From assembly GCA_947044405.1 (NCBI GenBank), contig CAMRHE010000169.1:2046501-2110500 (forward strand): a stretch of DNA of 64,000 bases, read 5' to 3'. This DNA is from Leptodactylus fallax (lineage: Eukaryota; Chordata; Amphibia; Anura; Leptodactylidae). Below the pieces are notes generated by a model. That model was not told the DNA's origin, ran no database searches, and was given only the letters and a program-made list of their open reading frames with translations. This document shows, piece by piece, positions 19,511-32,890 of this stretch (its first letter is position 1; every line of letters begins with the position of its first letter). The position numbers and the translations under genes are program-made.

Positions 19511-21228
19511 AGTGGTTTCAGAAATTTAAGGAGTTGTGCAGCTGGAATTTCGCTTAAGGGTCAGAATGGTATAAAAAAAGAAGTGACACTTGTGTGCAAT
19601 ACCTGCTGCTCCAATTCTAATGCTTCCTGGTTCTGCACTGGTTTCTACTTTTTTGTCGCTCTCAACAAACATGAAATGATTGCCCAGCCAATTACTGGCT
19701 GAAACGAGTCATTAGCGGGCCCCCAGTAAGTGCAAGAATGGGAGTGGCAGGGAACTGATAAAGTGGGGATCATTTCTTTACCTTTTTATGCAACATCCCA
19801 GACTCTTCTTTCCCATGACATCTGCTGTTTGGGGAAGGTTGCATACACTTTAGGTGGTCAGCAGTCAGTCCTACCAAAATCAACAGGTTTGGCCATCATT
19901 TGTTTAATGGGCATGGACACTTTTATTGTTCTTGATTCAACATTTGCATGTGTAGAGGTCATTTCAGCCATAAGGCTGCAATACTATCTATAGTATTGTA
20001 TGAATACATGTTGACATGTATTAAGAGTGTTTTCTACTCTACTATGAATAAACCATTGGCTCATAATAGACCCAATTCACTCTAGTCCCTTGCCTAGGTG
20101 TCTTTAATGTGACTCCCAAATCTATTTCTTTCATCCACTGGAACTGTTCCAGGAGCTATTGTACCTGCATGAAGAAAGAAATCAACAAAGTAATACAGTT
20201 AGCAGTGGCAGCGTGGGTTCACATTGTATATTATTTTCTCTTTTGATAGGTGACATGGTGCAATAGTCTGGTTCTCAAATAGGGCAAAACAAAAACTCAC
20301 ACTGTTTAATAGAGTGGGTGGAGAAGACATTCCCACCATTTCACCATACCTGATGGGAAGATACGAACGTGTGACTCACACCACTCCTGTATTAAACTCC
20401 CATCATGTGCTGTGCTAACAGTAAGAAAACTGTATGGTGTTATTCTTTTATTTGAGGAGCTGGTTTCACAATGCTACATAATAGCAGCTTATACACTCTT
20501 CCCTACGCTCCTCAATTATTTTCCCATCTTGGAGCTGTACTTTTGCTACTTCAGTTTCAACAGTATAGATTTCTTTTACAGTGTGCTCTTTTAATTATTA
20601 TTGTTGAGTTCATGTGGTGATAGTATTTATTTCTCTCATAATTGCCCATTTTAGAGCCCCTTTTGCATCTAGATATAATGGTAGCTGGTGTATTGCTGCT
20701 GAGAAAAAAGGGGCTTTCTCTTCCCACCCATGTGTGAGATAGAAAGCAGGAGCCAACCGTATTATTCGGTGCCTGCAATACCTTCATGACAGAACCTTTC
20801 TTTATGTTTGCCAATTATATATTTTATTAGTGTGAATATTTCCAGAATTGGTGGCAGGTCCATTTACATTTTTGGAAATCAGAGTAGACATTTTTTTTCT
20901 GTGTAATACAGAGAAATATTCATATAACACATGTTATGAATTGTATTTAGATTTTAGAAGCTGAAGTGTATTATTAGCAGCGCTGGATGTTAAGCTTTGC
21001 AAAGCTTCTTTGCCCTTGGATTGGAAAACAACAATGGTAATCAGATTGCTGTTAAAAGGTATATTATGTAGATACCTGTTCTAATGTGTCGCCAAATTAA
21101 TATATTCACAATATCTATATTACATGATTAGTGCGAGGCTTAATGGAAACAGATAAGAAATGGATTTCATTTTTTTAATATCTCTGACATAACTATGGTA
21201 GTTATCTATAGAAATAAATTGTTGTTAT
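19511..21228. other. Single-copy-looking DNA
   Basis: About 1.7 kb without recognised genes or repeats. Short open frames here show no family motif. Confidence 0.45.
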
Positions 21229-21232
21229 TTAA

Positions 21233-21700
21233 AGGGGTTGTTTCTGTTTGTTTGGCTTCTATAATTTCCTCTCAATCACTGGTTATCAATGCTAGAAGCC
21301 ACATTTGGTCACTGCAGGGCCCTCTCTGCTCACTATGACACCTTGTACCTTGTTACTCCTGCTGTCTGGAGCTTGTCGCGGGCAGATGTGATGCAGAAAC
21401 CTCATCACATATGTTATTCCGAGCTGCAGACTGCTCCGTTCGTCATGGGGGTATGGCTAGGAGAGTTTAATATTTTTACCATTTCTGTGTGGGAAAGTCT
21501 AAGATGGGCTTCATAGTGTATGGGAATCCGCCTGAAGATAGGTCATGTCACTTTTTTTTCCCGCTAGCTGATAAAATCAGCTAGTGGAAAAAAACTGCTA
21601 CTGACTCCCATTGAAATGAATGGGAGGCATTTTTCAAGCGGATTTTGAGGCGGATTCTGCGTCAAAATCCGCCTGCAAAAAACTGTGTGAACATAGCCTT
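21233..21700. repeat. Repeat relics: TTAA element left end and a short hairpin
   Basis: AGGGGTTGTTTCTG follows TTAA (21229-21232), like the left end of the TTAA palindromes, with no right end found. At 21552-21589 TTTTTCCCGCTAGCTGAT and ATCAGCTAGTGGAAAAAA form a hairpin, followed by GGCGGATTTTGACG-type repeat sequence ending GTGTGAACATAGCC. Confidence 0.45.
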
Positions 21701-22120
21701 AGGTGGCACCATACTATGTGACATTATACTGTTTAGGGAATAGTCAGCTTGATACCCAATACTCAGAAATGTTATAATAAATAAAACATAACTTTTAATT
21801 CCATTTAGTTAAAAATATGACTCTAACAGGGTGCGCCAAAATCTAAAACAATTGGAACCGTCTTAGCGGTTAGTGGTGTCATCACAAAAGGGTAAAGTAT
21901 TGCCAAGTTGAACCCACCAGGTGGGATGATTTAATAACCTTCAGACTGATAAATTAGCCCCCGGCGTCCAAGAACTCCCGCCCTCATAAGGGCAGTACCA
22001 AAGGATAGTTACCCTAAGGATAACCCTAAACGTGTCTCATCATCCCATTATAATCCGACCCTGTACTGTGGTGGGGCATGGGAGTCTACTGGCAGTGAGT
22101 ATGTGTTGTGTGAACTTTGT
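21701..22120. other. Unassigned DNA
   Basis: No gene or defined repeat seen. Confidence 0.35.
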
Positions 22121-22625
22121 AAGATCTGTCTTACGAATATTCTCAAGGTTTCCGGCAGTTTTGTTCGGACATAACAAGTCAAAACCGAAACTACCATTAT
22201 TATACTCTGGGGTCTCTGCTGACCCCAGAGGAAAATAAGCGGAGGCCCAGAAGAGGTGAGCAAACATAAAAAAAAGTATTACTCAGCTCTCTTGGACATC
22301 CTTTTCGCACCTCTTCTGGCCTCCTGTATGACATCAGGGACTGATGTCATTATGTCAGCGTGACCCATGTGACTGCTGAGACCCAATCACAGGCCTTAGT
22401 GGTCACTGACGTCATTCAAGAGGCCAGAAGAGGTCTAGGGGAAGTGAAAAACACTGTTTGTTATGTTTGCTCAGCTCCCTTGAGCCTGATCTTATTATAC
22501 TCTGGGGTCTGAAGAGATCCCACAGTATAATAGTAGTTCATTGGTGACAAACCCCAAAAATTTCATGTTCAGCCGAACCCCAAGTTTTCACAAAATTTGT
22601 AACGAAAACTCATTCAGTCAACCCT
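22120..22625. repeat. CTGGGGTCT-hairpin family, copy 2
   Basis: TTATTATACTCTGGGGTCTC with CTGACCCCAGAG and the tag GCGGAGGCCCAG (22196-22252). A second hairpin remnant, TTATTATACTCTGGGGTCTG / ATCCCACAGTATAATA, is at 22492-22532. Between them GACCCATGTGACTGCTGAG and GGCCTTAGTGGTCACTGACG form the palindrome. It contains TGACGTCA at 22407-22414. The outer flanks (GTTTTGTTCGGACA; GAACCCCAAGTTTTCAC) match those of the copies at 37 and 60 kb. Confidence 0.65.
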
Positions 22626-24055
22626 ATGTATGTTCCATTATGGCACATTATACTGTGTGGAGGGGCCACTATGGAAAATTGACTATAATGGGGTCCGTTG
22701 GGTGTCCGTTGCTGTACGTGCAGGACTTTCATCTGCTGATTTCATGTGGACACTACGGAGATTCCATCGCAAATGTGAACATAGCCTTACTTTGCAACAT
22801 TTTTTCCACATCTGCTTAAAACTTTTGCGCTGTACAGTTTATTATAACTAAGATAATATAACCCTATGGCACTACTATGCAATGTAGTGCCATGAAGGAG
22901 GAAACAATGCACTTTAAAAACGCTATAAAATGTACATACTAATCATGTGAGCAATAAATCTAAATAGTAAACATGATGTTCAAATAGTATTGAAGGGTGA
23001 ACTGTAAGATTTAGACCCAAGAATATCACCATCCATAAAATAAGGGTCACAGCAGTGTATACAACTTCCATGCATACCAGGCCCTGTAGTCTTCATGATG
23101 AGACATGGTATTATATGGTGTTAGTATTAATACAAAGAAAGGTCTGAAAATGTACACAGTGAGTACCCTCTAGTCCCCATATCCACCATTATCTAGGCTT
23201 TGGGTAATAAGGTCTGTGGGACTCTCAATACCCCAACCACTACATGGTGTTTTGATTTAGATTTCCCTTTTGTTCATTCACTTTGCATTTTGTTAATTAA
23301 AGTGTTAGGAGCTTATTCACATGACAGAGTTTCATAGCCATGTGCTATCCATTTTTACCAGATATCATACAGCCCCATTGAAATGAATGAATCTACTCAA
23401 TCGTCCGTTCTTTTAATGGTCCATGTATTCAATTCATTAAGAAATAGGACATGTCATATATGGGGCCATTTGCATGGATTCCTCAGTAGACTCAAGTCTA
23501 TGAGGGATCAGTGAAAACGGATTATCTTTGGATGTACATCATCAATGAAAAACGTTTTACAGGCAAGTACACGGTCCGCTTGTGTGAACAAGCTCTAACA
23601 CATCTATTTGTGAAAGCTTTCTTACATTGCAGAATTTTTTCTACCTACGAAAAGCTTTTGCAGCTTATTTTTCACATTGCACTGTAGTTTTTGGGGTTGC
23701 TGGAATGTATTATGTGTGGCGCATGGTGGCGTTTGGTTGGCACTGCTTGGTGCAACATGAGTGCTGCTACAGAGATATAACAGGTGTTGTATGGCAGCAT
23801 TTGTTCACTGGTGAGGTCTCAGCACCATCATGGATTGGTTGGTTAAGCCGAATAGAAATATTATAAGAAGCCAGAATTAAACCATGACTGACCATGGCTG
23901 CTGAACAACTATAGAGAGTAGCTTTGCTTGCTGCTGTCTGAGCTTGCTGTGTAAGCCTCCACACTTCCATGGAATAAGCCTGAGGTAAAGCTATAAACAT
24001 GGCTCCAGCACTGGACTCATCCTTGCCCTCATTCTCGCTTACAAAATGGAGCAGA
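22626..24055. other. Mixed DNA with a single minisatellite-like unit
   Basis: 22640-22680 reads CACATTATACTGTGTGGAGG then GGCCACTATGG, one unit of the 31-bp minisatellite core. The rest holds no recognised gene. 23330-23580 has diffuse repeat-like sequence without boundaries. Confidence 0.4.
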
Positions 24056-24275
24056 CATTATTCATTCAGCCAGATATCAGCGTTTTTGCAATATGCAAAT
24101 GAACTCTTTGGAGCAAAGAGGGCATTGCCATTGCCCTCATTGCTCCAAACAGTGCATTTGCATATTGGCAAAAACAGCAACATTTGCAAGGGGAAAACAC
24201 TGCTTGATGCAGAAACACTAACCTATCTATTGAAGGAGCTAGGTCGATATCCTGGGTTCTGATGACAGATTCCCA
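24056..24275. repeat. Fold-back element ending at TTAA (GGGAATCTGTCATCAG end)
   Basis: GCAATATGCAAATGAACTCT with GGAGCAAAGAGGGCATTGCC pairs with TGCCCTCATTGCTCC and GTGCATTTGCATATTGGC. The right terminus is the reverse complement of GGGAATCTGTCATCAGAACC, next to TTAA at 24276-24279. A relative in the opposite orientation begins at 37446. Confidence 0.65.
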
Positions 24276-24279
24276 TTAA

Positions 24280-27090
24280 GATTTTAATTTTTATAGAAAT
24301 TCAAGCGAGTAAGAAAATTCATCTATGCAGATACAAAACTCCATGATTATGTGGCACTCCTCATAACCTCAGTGCTAGTAAAGAGGGTTATGTGTTCTTA
24401 CCAGCCTTATTTTATTACTTTTCCTTTTAGTTTATGATGTTCAACCTTGAAACTGTTAAGTATCCGAGGTTCCATAATGGTTTCTGAGTTTCCAAGGAAA
24501 ATCTGAAACATTTTGGCATGGTAATTTGATATTGGTTGTTCATCTCAATTAATAACATGACTTCTTAATCATAAGACCACAGATTCTAATACAACCTATC
24601 AGTTTATGATAATGTACATTAAGACTGTATGTTATTGAACACTCTTGCACTCAGTAAACAAACCCTAGTAATTTGCTTGTAATTTACATTACCTGTGTGT
24701 CTTCAGGGGCATACATCTTCTTGTTGAAAAAGACCACGTAAGGGATATAGCTCTATTCATAAAAATGCATTAAGGCTTTGCATTAGCAGACATTGTTGAA
24801 ATACCATCACTGGTCTTACTTTTGCTTTTTCTTTCAGCTGATGAATCAGAGAAACATATTCCATAAATCTGATGTTTTAATTCCTCAGTGCTGCACAACA
24901 TTAAATGGAAGGAGCGATTTTTCTTTCTTGCATTGTTCAAAAATGCATCCCATTCTGAAGTGAAAACTCACATCGTAAAAGGCTTTTACATTTAAGACAT
25001 ATCAGGGAGTTATATTCTTAAGGTATTAAGCCAATACATTAAAGCTATATAGCTTCATTTTGCAGGGACCATCTGTATGGAAAGTGGCTTGTTGTCATCT
25101 CTGGGATTTGTGCAAGTTTTTACAGAACTCAACAGATTTTGTCGGCTCTAGTATTTAAATTCTTCAGAAATGGAGTCTGCCAGTTCTTCTTTGATGAGCA
25201 GAGGAAATTGACATATTTAATCTTATGGTAACTCAAAAGTAAACTTTTCACATAATGTGCAAAACTATATATCCAAGACTATGTGTTACTCATGTATCAG
25301 TTTTGTACTCTAGAAAATAGCAAAATTTTTCTGAAAATATGGAGCTTGAAATGTGAACCAAATTGAAATTACTCAATTTTTTAGTTGGAAATCATCAGCT
25401 CTCAATGACGTTCTGGATTTTAAAAAAAAATGTTTGCTAGGTGACAACAAAATACAAATGTAGCAAAGTTTAACCTGTTCAAGCACCAGGACGTACATAT
25501 GTCCTAGTGCACATGACTAAGTTTGGATATTTGTTTCCTTATTCACTTATTAAGCTGTTCTCCTGCTCCTTATCTTCCTATTTACATAAGACTCCTCTCC
25601 GTATTCAGCCTCACACACACAGAGTTCTATAGAGAAGGGAGGGGTGGAATAGGTGGTTACTGCTCTTGGTTGGTTATTTGATTTATTGCCTCCTTTTGCA
25701 TACTGGTAGCCTCTTATCTAAAAAATCGATAGGTGTTAAGAATGCACAGAGTAGCAGAGTGTTGGAGCAGCAATTATTTGAGCGTCTTTAGTCTTTGAGG
25801 AGTGATTATTCATGTGCACTTCATCCATACAGAGGACTCAGGGACCCCTGGATCAATTAATAATTTTTAGTGGGAAAAGGCTTTAACATGTAACTTGCAA
25901 TTCCCAGAGTACAGTGTAAGAGGTCACATGGCTGAATTCATCACCCAGGTATAATTATTCATCCATCTCTATTAAACAGACTTTAAATCAGTGCAGCTCA
26001 TCTATCACTGCCCCATGGACTACAAGTCTCTGTTCCTCTCTTTTGGATGTCATTTATTTGTGGTTTGCACTAATCAGTGTTACATTTTACTATTCACAAT
26101 TTCTCTACACATTTGCTTGAGTTCATATGGTTGGACATTTCTCTGGTTTGGACAAGTTTTTGTTAGGGTTAAGAGGACCACCTCATTTAACTGACATGTT
26201 ATGTAGCCCGATGAAGTGACAGTTATTTGCAGATTAATTCTAACAACATGGACTACATATGGTTTTACTTTTTCACATAAATTACATAAATACGGCTTTT
26301 AAAAAAAAATGAATGTCTCATGTGAAGCCAAGTTTCCCAGGCATAAAAACAAGCCTCATGTAGTCAAAGTATATGCATACAGACATCAAGATGCAACAGC
26401 ACTCAGCAATATATGCAAATATTAAATATTTTAATAATTTTAAATTGGATTACTGCCATATTTACCTGCCTACGTTTTCAGATACTTTGGGCAGTGTGCA
26501 ATATAAGCCTCACAAACCTCTCAGACATTTGCTGCACCCCTTAATCTTAACCTAATGCTTTTGAATCAAGGCAGCTGATTCCCAAAAACACATATGAGTG
26601 CCAGCTGTAGGGCATAAAAGTGGCATCCACATCTACTTCCATCATGGAATCACCAATGACATCATCAATGCCATCAACGAGAGAAAAGTTTTTTTGTGTG
26701 TTGGGATGGGGATTTTTTTTTTCGTTGTCTACTGGACATTCCAGGGGAGCAGGTATGTATGATTTACTATATTTTCTATATTTTGATAAAATTCATACTT
26801 GAGACTCACTTTTCTTGGTTGCTGACTTGCTGCATTGCAAAACGTACATAATGTTACGTAATGTGATGTACACATGTCATAAAAACAGCCAGTTCAGTTT
26901 AATAGATGCATTTGCATTATACTGTATGTGCTCTCATAATGTTTTAATCCATCTTGCTACATTCATTTAGTTTACACGCACATACTTACAAACACTGAGG
27001 ATATTTACTGAGTTACATGAGCCAGAATTCTGGCTCAATTTATGCCAAAAAATTAAAGGCACAAAATTAACCAACCAATATGTGATGTTA
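24280..27090. other. Long single-copy-looking stretch
   Basis: About 2.8 kb with little repeat structure. Small features are the hairpin GCACCAGGACGTACATATGT...CTAGTGC near 25485 and the 20-bp perfect palindrome TGAGCCAGAATTCTGGCTCA at about 27018. No reading frame has a recognisable motif. 24650-25250 might be conserved non-coding DNA. Confidence 0.4.
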
Positions 27091-27096
27091 AGTGTA

Positions 27097-28742
27097 CAGT
27101 CATATGAAAAAGTTTGGGCACCCCTATTAATCTTAATCATTTTTAGTTCTAAATATTTGGGTGTTTGCAACAGCCATTTCAATTTGATATATCTAATAAC
27201 TGATGGACACAGTAATATTTCAGGATTGAAATGAGGTTTATTGTACTAACAGAAAATGTGCAATATGCATTAAACCAAAATTTGACCGGTGCAAAAATTT
27301 GGGTACCCTTATCATTTTATTGATTTGAATACTCCTAACTACTTTTTACTGACTTACTGAAGCACAAAATTGGTTTTGTAACCTCACTGAGCTTTGAACT
27401 TCATAGCCAGGTGTATCCAATCATGAGAAAAGGTATTTAAGGTGGCCAATTGCAAGTTGTTCTCCTATTTGAATCTCCTCTGAAGAGTGGCATCATGGGC
27501 TCCTCAAAACAACTCTCAAATGATCTGAAAACAAAGATTGTTCAACATAGTTGTTCAGGGGAAGGATACAAAAAGTTGTCTCAGAGATTTAACCTGTCAG
27601 TTTCCACTGTGAGGAACATAGTAAGGAAATGGAAGACCACAGGGACAGTTCTTGTGAAGCCCAGAAGTGGCAGGCCAAGAAAAATATCAGAAAGGCAGAG
27701 AAGAAGAATGGTGAGAACAGTCAAGGACAACCACAGACCACCCCAAAGAGCTGCAGCATCATCTTGCTGCAGATGGTGTCACTGTGCATCGGTCAACAAT
27801 ACAGCACACTTTGCACAAGGAGAAGCTGTATGGGAGAGTGATGCGAAAGAAGCCGTTTCTGAAAGCACGCCACAAACAGAGTCGCCTGAGGTATGCAAAA
27901 GCACATTTGGACAAGCCAGCTTCATTTTGGAAGAAGGTCCTGTGGACTGATGAAACAAAGATTGAGTCGTTTGGTCATACAAAAAGGCGTTATGCATGGC
28001 GTCAAAAAAACACAGCATTCCAAGAAAAACACTTGCTACCCACTGTAAAATTTGGTGGAGGTTCCATCATGCTTTGGGGCTGTGTGGCCAATGCCAGCAC
28101 CGGGAATCTTGTTAAAGTTGAGGGTCGCATGGATTCAACTCAGTATCAGCGGATTCTTGAGAATAATGTACAAGATTCAGTGACGAATTTGAAGTTACGC
28201 CGGGGATGGATATTTCAGCAAGACAATGATCCAAAACACAGCTCCAAATCTACTCAGGCATTCATGCAGAGGAACAATTACAATGTTCTGGAATGGCCAT
28301 CCCAGTCCCCAGACCTGAATATCATTGAACATCTGTGGGATAATTTGAAGCGGGCTGTCCATGCTCGGCGACCATCAAACTTAACTGAACTGGAATTGTT
28401 TTGTAAAGAGGAATGGTCAAAAATACCTTCATCCAGGATCCAGGAACTGATTAAAAGCTACAGGAAGCGACTAGAGGCTGTTATTTTTGCAAAAGGAGGA
28501 TCTACTAAATATTAATGTTACTTTTCTGTTGAGGTGCCCATACTTTTGCACCGGTCAAATTTTGGTTTAATGCATATTGCACATTTTCTGTTAGTACAAT
28601 AAACCCATTTCAATCCTGAAATATTACTGTGTCCATCAGTTATTAGATATATCAAATTGAAATGGCTGTTGCAAACACCCAAATATTTAGAACTAAAAAT
28701 GATTAAGATTAATAGGGGTGCCCAAACTTTTTCATATGACTG
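27097..28742 (+). mobile_element. Tc1-like element (CAGTCATATGAAAAAG ends), copy A
   Basis: 1646 bp between TA at 27095-27096 and 28743-28744. The terminal inverted repeats are about 212 bp, starting CAGTCATATGAAAAAGTTTG and ending in its reverse complement. The inner borders are GACCGGTGCAAAAATTTGGG and TACTTTTGCACCGGTCAAAT. A second copy in the opposite orientation, with a different lesion, is at 56467-57980. Confidence 0.93.
27495..28515 (+). pseudogene. Tc1-like transposase (DD34E), frameshifted
   Basis: The likely start is MGSSKQLSNDLK at 27495; upstream in-frame codons are not shared family sequence. The HTH region and RSGRPRKISERQRR (GRPR linker) are intact. Compared with copy B, two single-base losses at about 27731 and 27744 shift the frame within VKDNPQTTSKELQ. 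Downstream the frame is open again to the stop at 28515, with [16 protein letters not shown] and SPDLNIIEHLW. The spacing of the last two acidic residues is 34, so the catalytic triad itself is preserved. The N- and C-terminal halves are in different frames, so no full protein is made. Confidence 0.92.
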
Positions 28743-28744
28743 TA

Positions 28745-29180
28745 TATACAGTAGCAGGATACACCAAATGTATTATCCAGCATGAGCCACATCTTTAGAC
28801 TTCCTGGTCTAAGTTTAATTTTTTTATATATATTGCACAGGATTAGAAAATCTATTCCACTGTATTTATATTGCTTTATATTGTATTTATACATTCCATT
28901 GCTGTTTTTAATTTCAAAAGACAATACACTTCTTGCTATAATTCTGATGAGGTTATACTAAAAGGTTATTCTCATCACATAAAGCCATAGAATATTGTTG
29001 GAATAGGATCATCAACTGAGAATGAAAGGGCAGAAGTGTTGGTTTTGTGCTCTAGTCTGTTCACTGTCTTACCTGCCATAGCCACTAGCTATGCAAGGAA
29101 CTGCAAGACAAGACCCTTCATTTTTACAATCGATGGAGTCCCAGCAGTGATATTCTATTACTTGCTGAGACAGTAAAATC
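28745..29180. other. Unassigned AT-rich DNA
   Basis: No gene or repeat boundary recognised. The last 8 bases (29173-29180, GTAAAATC) are the target duplication of the next element. Confidence 0.4.
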
Positions 29181-29772
29181 CAGTGTCAGACTGGGGTGAC
29201 AAAGGACCCCAAGAAATATTCATTCTTGGGACCGACTGTGTAGCTAGATGCAAATATTAGCTGATCATTTTGCAAATTTACCGCCATTTGCAAATTTCCT
29301 TAAACTGCTTGGTCACCCATTTTTATTTCAGTAGTACTTTGCTGCCTAAACTGTTTCTGTCCTGGTAGCCTGTCAGTAGTTTGCTGAAAGACTCTTGTCT
29401 TGGTCGAGGGTTCTCCCAGCTCTGTGATCAGGAAACACGTGCCCTCACAGCCCCCGCAAGAGACTACATGATGATTGGTGATTGGAGCCCCACAGCAGCA
29501 TTTAGAAGGTGGGCTGGTTGGATACTGGTTGGGCTGTCTCGGTACACAGTTGTCATCTCAGCCACCAGATGCAACTATATAATAGTAGGTAGTTTGTTAA
29601 ACAGAGTAATCTACCCATTTTATTATATGGATACATGGTTGGGATGAGATGCTATACTCTGCCTATTTGTGTGTAGTACAGTGAGTGTACTATGTACTAT
29701 TTCTAAGAAGACGAGGATCTGGGGACCCACCCTGGGGATTGTCCTACTCACCTGTGGGCCAGTACAAGCCTG
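29181..29772. mobile_element. Short hAT-type non-autonomous element
   Basis: 592 bp. Left end CAGTGTCAGACTGGGGTGAC. Right end is the reverse complement of CAGGCTTGTACTGGCCCACA. The 8-bp flanks are GTAAAATC (29173-29180) and GTAAAACC (29773-29780), 7 of 8 the same. The termini match those of the 2.5-kb element at 2745-5252. No transposase inside. Confidence 0.65.
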
Positions 29773-29780
29773 GTAAAACC

Positions 29781-31374
29781 CCTTTAATGATATAATTATC
29801 TTATGTATTAGCATTTACATGTGTTTAGGTTTTTACAGCCTAGGAAGTATTTCAGGTCTTCTGTTTGCAAGGATTATTGTGCAAGGTGTATGTAAGGTAT
29901 TTGTATATCATAAATAAAACAGGCGTGGATGCTGGGCCATTTTAATGGGAGCATTTGCATATGTAAGATTAATGAAGGTTTACAACAGATAGGAAGCATT
30001 AGTGGATTTATTCATTACACTCCGGCACCTTGGATACATGGACGAGCCCTGGCCTCACTACCTGTTATGGAAACCAGTTTTTTGCCCTGTGGCAAAATGT
30101 CGCCTTCTGCTACTCTGGTAATTCAAAAATAAGAGGTGGGTAGTTGTTACTATAGAAACCAGTTCTCATTTTACCCCTCAGCCCATTTCCAACCTGTTAC
30201 TAAATTACTAGGCACTGGAGCGATGCATCAAAGAGCTCACAGAGATGCTGTTAAAGTAATGAAATTTAACACTCATCTGCTTAAAACATGTTGTGTCAGC
30301 TTGAAAATAAGGAGGGTGATTTTGCTCTAAGTTGGCACAATGTCAGCTACTTAGGGTTTCCAAGTTACAACAACAAGATTTAACTCTTTAGGAAATCAAA
30401 CAATATGAATTCCATATGTGAGATCAGTCTTTGTACATTACATTCTGCTAAAGGCTCATGCAAAATAATAGCAGCTGCAATTAATGGTGTAGTATATCTT
30501 AGGCACAATATAAGTCATTATAACTGATCATTATAACTCGTGTATAGCCAGACAGCATAGGAGCACTGCATGTGCTGTAGTTTCTATACCAGTTCAAGTA
30601 TTTCAAATCTGTCCTATTTCCCTTTATATAGTCCCTTATGGCGCATGTAAGTATAGAAGACCTGTTATTTATGAGTTTTCTATGACTTAAATATTGATGA
30701 CCTATCCTTTGCATAGATATTCATTATCAGATCAGAGGGAGTTCAACACCCGGCAAACCCGCCAATCAGCTTTTCGAAGTATCAGCACGTAGTGATGTGA
30801 AATTCATGTCACATGGCCTGTTTGCAGCTCAGTCTCATTCAATTGAATGAGACTGAGCAGCAGTATCAAACACAGCCATACATCTTATAACACCCTGCTT
30901 GGCAAGCTGTTCAAAGGTCGCTGTGCTCATCTGATTTCTGCAGTTTCCTCAGCTGCACAGTGGGGTTGTCAAGTTGTAAGGCTAGGTCATCAATATTACA
31001 GAGATGTAAAATCCCTTTCAAGATATTTTTCTGAAGAATGCTATCCCTTATCCCAATGGAATCAACTCTTCAAACCACCATCTATCAGCTGTTTTTTCAG
31101 GACAAAGTTTCAGATGCCCACAAATGGTAATGGGGAAATCTCAATAAGATGTCCCCTTCCCTGACGAAAGCCTGGTCCAACTCCTAGAACTTGCTGCTAG
31201 CCACACATCTACTCATCTCTCCTCCCTCTTTAACATGTATATGCTGTAATAGGGAATATAGGCAGGAAATGTAAACATGACGCAAACTCTTTAACTCTTT
31301 AGGACTGCATCAGTTACACTTCATGATATGCCTTTGATTTCCCTAAGTAACTCTAGTTCCTCAAAGTCTCTTAA
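29781..31374. other. Mostly single-copy DNA with one strong hairpin
   Basis: At about 30830-30861 GCTCAGTCTCATTCAA is followed directly by TTGAATGAGACTGAGC, a perfect 32-base palindrome. Around it (30680-31010) is degenerate anuran repeat sequence (GACCTATCCTTTGCATAGAT, GTCATCAATATTACAGAGAT). No gene recognised. Confidence 0.5.
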
Positions 31375-31661
31375 AGCTGGGTCCCCACGTTGTGAAAACG
31401 CAGCGTTTTGGCTGTGTCGGAAATGCCGCAGCAAAAAATGCTGTGTTTTACATTACCTGCAAAGTGGATGGAATTCTGGCTAATCCCATCCACACATTGC
31501 AGAAAAAAAATCAGCAGCGAAAATCCTGTGATTTAAAAAATGCTTGCGTTTTCGTATAGAGGCAGAAAGTCCGCAGAATAAAAGTGAGAAAAATGTGTAT
31601 TTCTGCCACAGTCTTTTGCGCAGCAATTTTTGGCTGTGGCTCGCTAGTTGGGGCTTTAGCC
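31375..31661. mobile_element. Harbinger-like MITE
   Basis: Starts AGCTGGGTCCCCACGTTGTG and ends CTAGTTGGGGCTTTAGCC before TCA. The interior has GCAAAGTGGATGGAATTCTG and GAGGCAGAAAGTCCGCAGAA. The middle is shortened relative to 14499-14833. Confidence 0.65.
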
Positions 31662-31664
31662 TCA

Positions 31665-32485
31665 AATTTACTTATAGGGTAAAGGATTACTATAAAATTA
31701 TCCTTGATAAGATATGGGCCCAGACAATGATGGGGATGATTATAATCTGTGAACAGAAGGATAGAATGTGTTGTCTCCATATTACAATTGTAAAACATAA
31801 CTAAAAGACTATACCTATTATATTATTATATCAAAATAAGTTGAGATAAATGACAAACATCTGTACAGAACATTGGAATTCATGATGTCAGTGCATTCAT
31901 CCACTTTATCCATTTCTTCATGTTTCCCTTTAAAAAGTGTATGAATTGTAACTTGTAGTGAGTGTTAAGTCAGAATACAGTAATGAAATAAAATTCTTGT
32001 TCGTGCTTTGCCTATAAATGTTTACTATCAGCCAAACAAGAGGAGAACCAAAAAACGCACAAATGAAACTAGTGATTGTTGTCGAAGGGTTATGAGCAGC
32101 GTAAAAATAGGATTAGGAAAGAGTTAGACAAGAGAAACGTCTGGGTTTCTGTTTGAAGTTTTCAGCCTCAACAAGTCGCCTATGTGGCAATATAAAAACA
32201 TACTGAAATAATTATAATTGAAAGCAGACTCACCTCACACCATTCCTGTCACTTGAAGGGGGGTATAATGGAAGGTGACAATAAACAACAAAATACATAT
32301 GTTTATTAGATAATACAAATACTGAAATGAAATATGAATATGTTAAAAATATTAGCAATAATATATTGATAAATGGAAAATAATGGAAAAAAAGTGTATT
32401 ACTTTTGTTTTGCCTTTCTCTAGATCAACAAGTGTATTACTGATAATGATTATATGTGGACCCTTCACTCTGTTCAGCCTGTATA
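31665..32485. other. Unassigned AT-rich DNA
   Basis: No gene or repeat boundary recognised. Confidence 0.4.
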
Positions 32486-32491
32486 ATTTAA

Positions 32492-32890
32492 AGAGGTCCT
32501 TTCACCTCCTCCCACAACTCCAGTTCTTAACATCTGTTAATAGTCGCCGCCCCGACACAGTCAGAATTTTTTTCTCTAGGCCCTGCCCTTCCCGAGCAAT
32601 CAGTGCTGTTAAGTTTGGAGCCAGATATGCTACTTAGGCTTTGTACTGGGCAGTATCAGGCAGGAGCAGCCAAGGGGCTGTGACTCAGAGCTCCAAACAC
32701 ATGTGGACAGTACCTGAACTCAGAATCACACCCCTTGCCTGCTCCAGCATAAATAGTATATCAGGCACCAGAATAAAAACCACTTATTGCTCAGGAAAAG
32801 TGGAGGATAGAGAAAATATTTCAACTCAGTGGAGCAGCACCTATTAAATGATGCAAATAACTAGACTTGTCAGGTGGTGAAAGGTCCCCT
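32492..32890. mobile_element. TTAA-flanked element (AGAGGTCCTTTCACC ends)
   Basis: 399 bp between TTAA at 32488-32491 and 32891-32894. The ends AGAGGTCCTTTCACC and the reverse complement of AGGGGACCTTTCACC match those of the palindrome at 13641-14138. The interior arms are less complementary. No coding capacity. Confidence 0.78.

Noticed and set aside
26620..26802. Possible exon starting MASTSTSIMESPM
   Set aside because: Triplet-like ATCA/CATC texture, no convincing splice donor, no recognised protein.
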